DNA of 7,835 nucleotides from Bacillota bacterium (lineage in GTDB: Bacteria > Bacillota > Bacilli > Alicyclobacillales > SLC66), in the NCBI GenBank assembly GCA_021821225.1, contig JAKACR010000127.1, positions 1 to 7,835 on the forward strand, in the 5' to 3' direction. The position numbers and the translations under genes were made by a program. The notes under the pieces are model-generated. The model was not told where the DNA came from, ran no database searches, and worked only from the letters and a program-made list of their open reading frames with translations. Positions 1 through 5,211 of this stretch are shown one piece after another (the first letter of the stretch is position 1; each line of letters starts with the position of its first letter).

Positions 1-1
1 G

Positions 2-112
2 GCCCAGCAGCGGGGAGTCAAGGATTGGTATCAGAATTTTGCCGCTCGCGTCTGCAAGGTGGAGCGAGACTCCGGTTCGGTTCGTGGAGTGGGGGGCGCT
101 GGTTCTCCGTGA
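2..112 (+). CDS. C-terminal tail of an unidentified upstream protein (5' end outside window)
   Basis: An open frame runs from the window edge to a TGA at 110-112, giving 36 residues that begin AQQRGVKDWYQNFAARV. The stop overlaps the GTG at 109-111 as GTGA, the classic arrangement of translationally coupled genes; this is the main support for calling it real. The first part has ordinary amino-acid composition for a structured helix (Trp, Tyr, Phe, charged residues), while the last dozen residues are Gly/Ser/Val-rich. I do not recognise the family. A competing open frame covers the same stretch and produces RExx repeats, but it has no natural end near a start codon. Only the tail is visible, so no function can be given. 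Confidence 0.45.
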   Translation, partial: AQQRGVKDWYQNFAARVCKVERDSGSVRGVGGAGSP

Positions 113-156
113 GTTCAGCCGTGAATCCAAGCGTGAGCACAACCGTGAGTCCGAAG
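109..156 (+). repeat. Four imperfect 12-bp tandem units, each opening with GTGA
   Basis: The units are GTGAGTTCAGCC, GTGAATCCAAGC, GTGAGCACAACC and GTGAGTCCGAAG. They are in frame with the HAD gene and encode VSSA, VNPS, VSTT and VSPK. Each unit starts with a possible GTG start codon, so the gene carries four in-register candidate starts immediately before its conserved domain. The similarity beyond GTGA is partial, so chance or simple codon bias for Ser/Thr/Pro is possible. Confidence 0.5.
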
Positions 157-516
157 TATTTTCTCACGGATCTCGACGGCACCCTGCTGAATGTCTCGGC
201 CAGTCTGTCCGACTACACGATCAAGGTGCTAAATGACGCTCTCACCGCCGGTCATGTGATCGCTTTTGCCACAGCGCGCAGTCTGGTCAGCGCCAAACCG
301 CATGTGGCGCAAGTCCACTGGCGACACCCCGCGATCCTCTTTAACGGCGCCTTGATCATGGATTACGCGAACAATCAGGTGATCCGTGGATACTTTGTGG
401 ACGGGGAAGTGGCGGACGAGGTCCTTTCCGGCCGAATGTCCGGCGTCACGCCTTTTGTCTACCAGATGGGTGACGACGGCCGGGAGGAAGTCCAGTACGA
501 GAATGTTCACAACTAG
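109..516 (+). pseudogene. Truncated Cof-type (type IIB) HAD phosphatase, N-terminal half
   Basis: The product starts around GTG 109, which overlaps the upstream stop as GTGA; in-frame GTGs at 121, 133 and 145 are alternatives. HAD motif I is seen as FLTDLDGTLL, with the nucleophile and general acid aspartates in DLDGT. Motif II is the Thr in FATARS. The first part of a C2-type cap follows (ILFNGALIMDY, then PFVYQMGDDGREEVQY). Full-length members of this family are about 260-290 residues; here TAG at 514-516 ends the protein at 135. The motif III lysine and the motif IV acidic pair are therefore missing, and the protein should be inactive as a phosphatase. Sequence resemblance stops at about VHN, the last residues before the stop, and the next bases belong to a different HAD gene. 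The break is thus a fusion or deletion rather than a point nonsense mutation. Family members dephosphorylate sugar phosphates, nucleotides or cofactors; the substrate here is unknown. Confidence 0.7.
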
Positions 517-863
517 GGTTGATCACAAATGGTCCCGGCGATCTTACGATCGAGAAGCTTAAACGGCTGGGTCTGGCCTCCTTTTTCGCTCCGCAGAGGA
601 TCGTGGTGTCGGAGACTGTCGGTTTCTCGAAGCCGGACCCGCACATATTTGCCGAGGCTTTGGCGCGCATGGGAGTTCGGGCTGACGAGACGATCTTTGT
701 CGGCGACTCCTGGGAAGCGGATATTGTGGGTGCGATCCATGCAGGAATTGCGGCCGTATGGCTCAATCCGACTGAGCAGGAACGGCCGACGGACGATACG
801 TCAAAGGCGGTCATTCATAAGCTGCAGGATCTGGAATCTTTGCTTATGAACTCTGAAGCTTGA
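513..863 (+). pseudogene. C-terminal half of a HAD type IA hydrolase (YjjG-like), lacking motif I
   Basis: Recognisable homology starts as LGLITNG at 513-533, which is HAD motif II (Thr of ITNG). It continues through GFSKPDPHIF (motif III lysine) and FVGDSWEADIVGA (motif IV acidic residues), then AGIAAVWLNP and a C-terminal helix, ending at TGA 861-863. These are the last 115 or so residues of a family whose normal length is about 220-240. The N-terminal DxDxT nucleophile loop and the helical C1 cap are missing. No Shine-Dalgarno precedes the TTG at 519, and a start inside a core beta strand would not fold normally. It lies one frame away from the preceding HAD fragment. Family members act on nucleotides (YjjG-type) or other small phosphates. 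As it stands this is best read as a remnant; a functional short protein is less likely. Confidence 0.7.
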
Positions 864-923
864 TCCACGTACCGGTAGGCGTCGAGCGTACTCATGTGTA
901 TATTTGAAACGAGGGGGATAATA

Positions 924-1400
924 GTGCCCATCACTGTCGATAGTCGAGGCAACGAGTTTCTTGAATGGCGGACCGTCAATGAACGGGAGATCGGCATGCT
1001 CCGTTTGGACGCTCCATTAACCCACGCTCTGATTGTGGTAAGGTGCGAAGAACGATGCCTACTCATGCTCAATAAGTATCGCGCATGCTGGGAATTACCA
1101 GGTGGAATAATCGAAGCCGGGGAGTCCCCGAGACAATGCATCCTGCGCGAGTTATACGAGGAGACACGCCAAACTGTCGACAACTTGGAATTCGCAGGAT
1201 TGATGAAGTTCCATTTGCAGCCGGGATACCAGTCACCCGAGCGCATTGAATATGGCGCGCTGTTTTCCGGAGCCATCGGACAGGTCGAAGAGTTCCATGA
1301 GACCGAGGAAGCCGCTGGGATTACGTGGTGGGATATGCAGGCCGATATCGGTTTTATCAACGAGATTGACAGAAAGCTAATCGAATATGCGTGGCGTTAG
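924..1400 (+). CDS. Nudix hydrolase
   Basis: This is a complete protein of about 158 residues. The Nudix box spans GIIEAGE, seven residues, then RELYEE (residues about 80-100), matching G-x5-E-x7-R-E-U-x-E-E and supplying the Mg-binding glutamates that catalyse hydrolysis of nucleoside diphosphate-X substrates. The usual Gly after EEx is Arg here (EETRQ), and the following hydrophobic is Gln. Flanking strands (ALIVVRCEERCLLMLNK, WELPGG, FHLQPGYQSPE) fit the alpha/beta/alpha fold. I chose GTG 924 because GAGGGGG at 911-917 sits six bases ahead; an in-frame ATG at 894 lacks such a site. The C-terminal part (VEEFHETEEAAGITWWD) is typical of ADP-ribose/NTP-type members, but the substrate cannot be read. 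It uses AGG, CTA, ATA and CGA codons that are scarce in the ABC genes, suggesting a different origin. It lies 60 bp after the HAD fragment; no terminator is evident downstream. Confidence 0.85.
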   Translation: MPITVDSRGNEFLEWRTVNEREIGMLRLDAPLTHALIVVRCEERCLLMLNKYRACWELPGGIIEAGESPRQCILRELYEETRQTVDNLEFAGLMKFHLQPGYQSPERIEYGALFSGAIGQVEEFHETEEAAGITWWDMQADIGFINEIDRKLIEYAWR

Positions 1401-1729
1401 AGAACCCGCTCTCTTGTAAACGGGGTCGAGCACGATCAATCACAAGCGGACGCGAGTGCGCATGAAGGCTAGAGGCTATTTGACGCATAAACATGCTCAC
1501 AAGTCTTCGGGTTGTTGCATATTTATGGCGGTGACAAAATGGGTGCACGAGAGGTATAGCACGATAATCCGTATTCTGGTCCTGGGTGTGGAACGCCGTG
1601 AATGAGGAGAATGAACTGGGTTATCTGGAAGCGCAAAAGGCCATGCTTCGCGGCTGGCGGGCCGGATGAACGCGGATTTGGCGGCTTTCCGGACCCCTGT
1701 CCTCTTTTCCAAAGCTTTCACGGAACTTG
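1401..1729. other. Gene-poor stretch with only small doubtful ORFs
   Basis: No protein with recognisable motifs is present on either strand. Short + strand frames overlap head to tail: ATG 1525 to TGA 1605 (26 aa, hydrophobic centre IIRILVLGV), ATG 1602 to TAA 1763 (53 aa, starts MRRMNWVIWKRKRP), and GTG 1598 to TGA 1669 (23 aa, ends RGWRAG). They share ATGA-type junctions, but only the second has a Gly/Ala-rich purine tract (GAGGAGA) nearby and it sits almost on the start. Base composition is lower in GC than the ABC operon. The stretch may be a decayed gene or plain intergenic DNA. Confidence 0.4.
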
Positions 1730-1759
1730 TTGTGCATTCTCTCACGTCGTGTCTATACT
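1730..1759 (+). promoter_or_regulatory. Candidate sigma-A promoter for the MltG-like membrane protein gene
   Basis: TTGTGC (1730-1735) and TATACT (1754-1759) are 18 bases apart in a locally AT-rich patch. A second -10-like hexamer, TATAAT, occurs at 1759-1764 but without a good -35. Transcription would start near 1766-1771, giving a leader of about 200 nt before the GTG at 1970. No other gene lies downstream on this strand before 1970. Confidence 0.5.
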
Positions 1760-1774
1760 ATAATAGATACAACA
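1745..1774. promoter_or_regulatory. Inverted repeat over the -10 region, candidate repressor operator
   Basis: The left arm CGTCGTGTCTAT (1745-1756) and right arm ATAGATACAACA (1763-1774) are inverted copies matching at 9 of 12 positions around the 6-base centre ACTATA. The inner part, TCTAT/ATAGA, is perfect. The repeat covers the candidate -10 and start site, where a dimeric repressor (for example GntR or TetR type) would block transcription. No regulator gene is in the window, so the binding protein is unknown. Confidence 0.4.
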
Positions 1775-1905
1775 ATGTTGAATCATAGAGTTGGATTCTG
1801 AAGAATTCAGTTTTGGCCGTGAAATGACGGGATTACGTTTCGGCCATGGCTTTGGGCGATGGTCTTTTGGCGAACCCCACGGTGCACGTCCGAGCAAAGG
1901 GAGCG

Positions 1906-1945
1906 GGACATGGCGACTACTGTAGGAGGGAGTATCGCAATGTCC
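1906..1945 (+). promoter_or_regulatory. Leader hairpin with Shine-Dalgarno in the loop and an ATG in the stem
   Basis: GGACAT (1906-1911) pairs with ATGTCC (1940-1945). After a G/A mismatch, GCGA (1913-1916) pairs with TCGC (1935-1938), and after a bulged C, TACT (1918-1921) pairs with AGTA (1931-1934). That gives 14 base pairs closed by the 9-base loop GTAGGAGGG (1922-1930). The loop is a near-perfect ribosome binding sequence, and the ATG it would serve (1940-1942) is paired in the stem. The layout suggests translational control in the leader. A GGA in a hairpin loop is also the kind of site CsrA recognises, but that is only an analogy. Confidence 0.5.
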
Positions 1946-1957
1946 ACGGTGGTTTGA
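1940..1957 (+). CDS. Possible 5-codon upstream ORF (MSTVV)
   Basis: ATG 1940 is preceded by AGGAGG at 1924-1929 (10-base spacing) and reads five codons before TGA 1955-1957. The final A of the stop is the first base of AAGGAGGAG (1957-1965), the ribosome binding site of the next gene, whose GTG is at 1970 in the same frame. Ribosomes ending here would sit on the next Shine-Dalgarno. The peptide is too short to be recognised; its role, if any, would be to couple or tune translation of the following gene. It could equally be a chance ATG next to a purine-rich tract. Confidence 0.3.
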   Translation: MSTVV

Positions 1958-1969
1958 AGGAGGAGTCAG

Positions 1970-2875
1970 GTGCGAGAGCCCGACAGGGAAAACAATCAGT
2001 TCTTGCGATCGATCGTGACCGGGGTTGTGCACAAATCGTTTGCGCGGGCCATCCGGCATATTGGATTGCCTGATTTTCCGCGCCCGCTTTTTATACACGA
2101 GATCAAACCGTATCTGCATCTGGAGGAAAACAGTCGCCTGGAGGATGGGGAATCGCTCACGAAACTGTGGCGGTCCACATTGCAGGGAGAAGTGATCGCG
2201 ACGGACGTCCGGGGAGACGTGCCGGCCTTTTACGTCCGGTCTGGGTTCGGGACGACCGGATACGTCGTGCGCTTGGTTCTGGTCAAGGGAGAGTGGCGCG
2301 TCGATTCCGTCGTTTCCGTCTACGAACGGCAACTCGTTCATATTCCCTGGATACGGCGCGCCGCTTTTTCGAGCGCCGTGACGGCGGCGGCTGTATTTGG
2401 CCTGTTCATCGTTGTCCATCCGCCGATCGCAAAGCCTCATATCCTGGCGGAAAGCGCTGCGAAATCTGCGGTCATTGGATCTGCTGCCAATGGATCGCCG
2501 TCGGGCGCGACGGCCCATCATGGCGCGCCTGCGGGTGCCCGCCACGCTACGCCCACAACCGCGCATCCAGTGGCCAACGGCTCGACGGCGAGCGCGACAA
2601 CTCAGCATGGCACGCCTGCGACTGCAGGGGCGCCAAAGATTCCTCAGCAAACGGCGACCGTTTTCCGCTTCCATCTGGCGTCCGGCATGCCTTTGGGCAA
2701 TCTGTCGCAGTTTTTGTACGAACAGCATCTGGTGGGCAACGCTGTGACATTTGACATGCTGCTGAAAAATACGGGTATCGACAAGGATGTGCAGCCCGGC
2801 ACGTACATTTTCAAGAAGGGCATGAAAGTCAGCCAGATGCTGCAGGAACTGAAACAGGGACCGCCCGTCTCTTGA
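1970..2875 (+). CDS. Single-pass membrane protein with C-terminal MltG/YceG-type N-terminal module
   Basis: The protein is 301 residues; GTG 1970 is chosen for AAGGAGGAG six bases ahead. Residues 1-127 are charged and probably cytoplasmic; the part ending GEWRVDSVVSVYE vaguely recalls NTF2/SnoaL-like strands, but I cannot assign it. RR at 129-130 precedes one membrane segment (131-149, AAFSSAVTAAAVFGLFIVV), predicted with its C-terminus outside. An Ala/Thr/His/Gly/Pro linker follows (about 151-226), containing two diverged copies: ANGSPSGATAHHGAPAGA and ANGSTASATTQHGTPATAGA. Residues about 230-298 (HLASGMPLGNLSQFLYEQ, then VQPGTYIFKKGMKVSQML) match the N-terminal substrate-binding half of MltG, whose pattern is pxG..l..ia..L...glV, then l.pGtY.l..gm....il..L. 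The catalytic transglycosylase domain is absent, so it should bind peptidoglycan or a partner rather than cut glycan. It stands alone between a leader and a convergent operon. Confidence 0.8.
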   Translation: MREPDRENNQFLRSIVTGVVHKSFARAIRHIGLPDFPRPLFIHEIKPYLHLEENSRLEDGESLTKLWRSTLQGEVIATDVRGDVPAFYVRSGFGTTGYVVRLVLVKGEWRVDSVVSVYERQLVHIPWIRRAAFSSAVTAAAVFGLFIVVHPPIAKPHILAESAAKSAVIGSAANGSPSGATAHHGAPAGARHATPTTAHPVANGSTASATTQHGTPATAGAPKIPQQTATVFRFHLASGMPLGNLSQFLYEQHLVGNAVTFDMLLKNTGIDKDVQPGTYIFKKGMKVSQMLQELKQGPPVS

Positions 2876-2931
2876 GCAAATGACCTGTGCAAAGGACTTG
2901 AGCGCAGGCCGGCCCAAAGGACCCAAACAAT

Positions 2932-2972
2932 AAAAAAGGCAGGCGGGCGCGAAGTTGCGGTCGCCTGCCTGC
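2932..2972 (-). terminator. Intrinsic terminator of the ABC importer operon
   Basis: Read on the minus strand, GGCAGGCG (2969-2962) pairs with CGCCTGCC (2945-2938), with further CGC/GCG pairs inside, followed directly by TTTTTT (2937-2932). It begins about 13-16 bases after the binding-protein stop codon. On the plus strand the same hairpin has no downstream T-tract, so it should not stop transcripts from the convergent membrane-protein gene efficiently. Confidence 0.9.
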
Positions 2973-2985
2973 GGATATACGCGTG

Positions 2986-4341
2986 TCAGCCCTGCAGCGC
3001 GCTGCCCGCCTGCCGGGCGGCATTTGCCATCGTCGGCCCAACGGGCTGGCGCAGGATCAAGGCCGCCTGGACCGCCTTCTGGACGTACTGGAGCACCGAC
3101 AGATAGTGCGGCGAGGCCGGCGCCGGATGCTGATAACGCAGTTCGGCGAGGGCCGCCTCGTGCTGTGGGTGGGACTTCAGGTAGGCCAGGAACGCCCGGT
3201 TTTGCATGGCGGCCTTCTGGACCGGGACATACCCGGTCATTTCCGACCACTGGATGGTCTGGGCCGGGGCGGTCCACCATTCGATGAAGGACCACGCCGC
3301 GGCGCGCAGGCTGGACGGCGTGTTGGCCAGAATCACCGCGTCCGCGCCGCCTGGCGGGACCGCGCGGACGGCGGCGGCGGGGAACATGGCGGTACCCCAC
3401 TGGAATTTGCCGCCGATGCCCTGGGCCACCTCTCCGATGTTCGCCGCGGAGTCGATGTCCATCGCCACCTGGCCGTTGATGAACGCCTGGGTGGTCAGCG
3501 TCCAGTACTGCGTTCCGGACTGGACGGTGGCGTAGCCCTGCTTGATGAGATTCTGCTCCATCTGCAGCACGCGCGTCGCGGCCGGAGCGGCGAAGAGGGC
3601 CTGTGAAAGGTTTTTGTTCAGAATGTGGCCGCCGCCGGACCAGACAGACGCTTCCCATGGCCACCAATCGGCCAGCGGCTCAAAGCCATACACCTTGTGC
3701 GATCCGCTCCCGTGCGTGAGCAGTTTGGCGTCCGCGGCCACCTGCGCCCAGGTCGCCGGCGGATGCTTGATTCCCGCCTTCTTGAACATGGTTTCATTGT
3801 ACATCAACAGAGGGACACTGCGGTTGAACGGGACACCGTAATACACGCCATGATACTGGGTGCTGACGAGCATTCCGGGAAGGAAGTCTCCCGGCTGGTC
3901 GTGAGCGCTCTTTGCCATGAGCGAGCCGAGTGGCAGCAGGCGTCCGGCGGCCGCGAACACGGGCATGGAGTGAACCTCCATCTGTACGATGTCCGGGGCG
4001 TTTCCGGCGATCAGCGCGGCCATCAGCTTTTGCTGCAAAGGGCCGCCTCCGGAATAGCTCCCCTCATAGCTGGCCGTCACATGAATCCCGGGGTGCGTGC
4101 GGTTGAATTGTGAGACCAGCTTCTGTACATCCTGTCCAAGCTGTCCGCCAAGGCCGTACCAGAAGGCGATCTGGACCGGAGCGGCGATGCGCCTGGGCGC
4201 GGTTTGGGCGAATGCCAGCGGCGCCGTGATGGCGGCCGCGGCCGCCAGTGAGGCCAGAACGGCCCCGGCCCGGAGGAATCCCTTGCGTTTTGCGCCACCG
4301 GGCGTCCGGCGGGGTTGGGGAGACATTCCTGCAGTCTTCAT
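2986..4341 (-). CDS. Extracellular carbohydrate-binding protein of ABC importer (UgpB-like)
   Basis: The protein is 451 residues from ATG 4341, with AAGGAG about 11 bases upstream; a TTG at 4362 is in frame but overlaps that ribosome site. It is a cluster B/family 1 substrate-binding protein: IAFWYGLGGQLGQDVQ (about 58-73), FNRTHPGIHV, the GNAPDIVQM hinge region (113-121), GVPFNRSVPLLMYN (169-182), WWPWE, and TGYVPVQKAA (369-378), all features of UgpB and related sugar or glycerol-phosphate binders. It captures substrate outside the cell and delivers it to the permease pair encoded upstream. The signal peptide has RR and KRKGFLR, a hydrophobic core (about 24-43) and an AFA-Q cleavage site near 45. 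There is no lipobox cysteine, unusual for a Gram-positive binding protein; the KRKGFLR stretch loosely resembles a Tat motif. It is the last gene of the operon, 30 bp after the second permease. The substrate is not readable. Confidence 0.9.
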   Translation of the reverse strand: MKTAGMSPQPRRTPGGAKRKGFLRAGAVLASLAAAAAITAPLAFAQTAPRRIAAPVQIAFWYGLGGQLGQDVQKLVSQFNRTHPGIHVTASYEGSYSGGGPLQQKLMAALIAGNAPDIVQMEVHSMPVFAAAGRLLPLGSLMAKSAHDQPGDFLPGMLVSTQYHGVYYGVPFNRSVPLLMYNETMFKKAGIKHPPATWAQVAADAKLLTHGSGSHKVYGFEPLADWWPWEASVWSGGGHILNKNLSQALFAAPAATRVLQMEQNLIKQGYATVQSGTQYWTLTTQAFINGQVAMDIDSAANIGEVAQGIGGKFQWGTAMFPAAAVRAVPPGGADAVILANTPSSLRAAAWSFIEWWTAPAQTIQWSEMTGYVPVQKAAMQNRAFLAYLKSHPQHEAALAELRYQHPAPASPHYLSVLQYVQKAVQAALILRQPVGPTMANAARQAGSALQG

Positions 4342-4371
4342 GTGATCAATCGCTCCTTGCAATATGATGGG

Positions 4372-5211
4372 TCAGCCTTTGACGCTGAATCCGGTGAGAC
4401 CTTTGACGATGAACCGCTGCCCCAGTAAAAACAGCAGCACAACCGGGGCCGAGGTGAAGATGTCCGCAGCCATCATCAGATTCCACTGCAGGTTGTTGCC
4501 GCCCTCCTGGCTGAGAAAATACGACAGTCCGACGGGCAGCACGCGCATGCCGACCGAATTGGTCGCGATGAGCGGCCAGAAGAGGCTGTTGTAGTGGTAC
4601 ACGAAATTGAGCAGGGCGAGCGTGATGATGGACGGGCCGGCGTTTGGAAGCACGATGGACCACAGGATGCGCATTTCCGAAGCGCCATCCACGCGGGCGG
4701 CGGCCACCATCTCCCGCGGGATTGTCGAGAACCCTTGCCGCAGCAAAAAGATGCCAAATGCGCTGCCCAGGAAAGGGACGATCAGCCCCGCATAGGTGTC
4801 GATCGCATGCAACTGGCTCATGATCAGGTACAGCGGGACCGCCGTTGCCTGAAGCGGGATCATCATCGCCATCAGCATGGCGAAAAACACCGGGCGGCTG
4901 CCCCGGAACGGAATGAAGGCAAACGCGTAGGCGGCCAGACTGGATGTGAAGAGCTGTCCAGCGACAATCGCGCTGTTGGTGAAGAGACTGTTGACAAAAT
5001 ACCGGCCAAACGGCTGTGACTGCCACGCGTCGGGGAAATTGCCCCAGTTCCAGGCGGGCGGCCAGAGTCGCGCGATGCTGGAGAAAAGCGCGGAGACAGG
5101 TTCCACCGCGGTGATGGCAACCCACCAGATCGGGAGCAGCACGCCGGCCAAAAGCACCGTGAGGACTGTGTATGCAACGATGCGTCCGGGAAGACTCGGG
5201 CCGCGCATCAT
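4372..5211 (-). CDS. ABC carbohydrate importer permease, UgpE/MalG type
   Basis: The protein is 279 residues with about six membrane segments (roughly 11-34, 72-98, 107-131, 141-160, 192-212, 250-267). The cytoplasmic EAA loop that docks the ATPase is present as EMVAAARVDGASEMRIL followed by LPNAGP (167-192), with the conserved Gly and LP. The C-terminus, GLTGFSVKG, is the usual MalG/UgpE ending. It forms the translocation channel with the upstream UgpA-like subunit. The start ATG 5211 overlaps the stop of that gene as ATGA, so the two are translationally coupled; a second ATG follows at once and would cost one residue. No ATPase gene is nearby, so the pair must use an ATPase encoded elsewhere, as MsmX serves many sugar importers in Firmicutes (inference). 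Confidence 0.93.
   Translation of the reverse strand: MMRGPSLPGRIVAYTVLTVLLAGVLLPIWWVAITAVEPVSALFSSIARLWPPAWNWGNFPDAWQSQPFGRYFVNSLFTNSAIVAGQLFTSSLAAYAFAFIPFRGSRPVFFAMLMAMMIPLQATAVPLYLIMSQLHAIDTYAGLIVPFLGSAFGIFLLRQGFSTIPREMVAAARVDGASEMRILWSIVLPNAGPSIITLALLNFVYHYNSLFWPLIATNSVGMRVLPVGLSYFLSQEGGNNLQWNLMMAADIFTSAPVVLLFLLGQRFIVKGLTGFSVKG

Noticed and set aside
48..110. T-box-like element (AAGGTGGAGCGAGAC resembling AGGTGGNACCGCG)
   Set aside because: The conserved T-box core is not matched, no specifier stem or terminator pairing is visible, and the bases lie in a plausible coding frame ending at 112.
3..236. Frame producing RExx repeats across the start of the HAD gene
   Set aside because: It conflicts with the DLDGT-containing frame and with the GTGA overlap. 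The repeats are the same 12-bp units read in a different phase.
1765..1969. Known riboswitch (c-di-GMP, SAM, TPP, cobalamin) in the leader
   Set aside because: None of their conserved core sequences could be found by eye; only generic hairpins were seen.
1846..2073. 75-codon plus-strand frame starting in the leader
   Set aside because: It overlaps the membrane-protein gene out of frame, has no ribosome site before its ATG and no recognisable composition.
1742..3667. Very long minus-strand open frame (641 codons)
   Set aside because: It lies opposite the membrane-protein gene and then overlaps the binding-protein gene in another frame. Its product is Arg/Gly/Pro-rich with no domain, as expected for an open antisense frame in GC-rich DNA.
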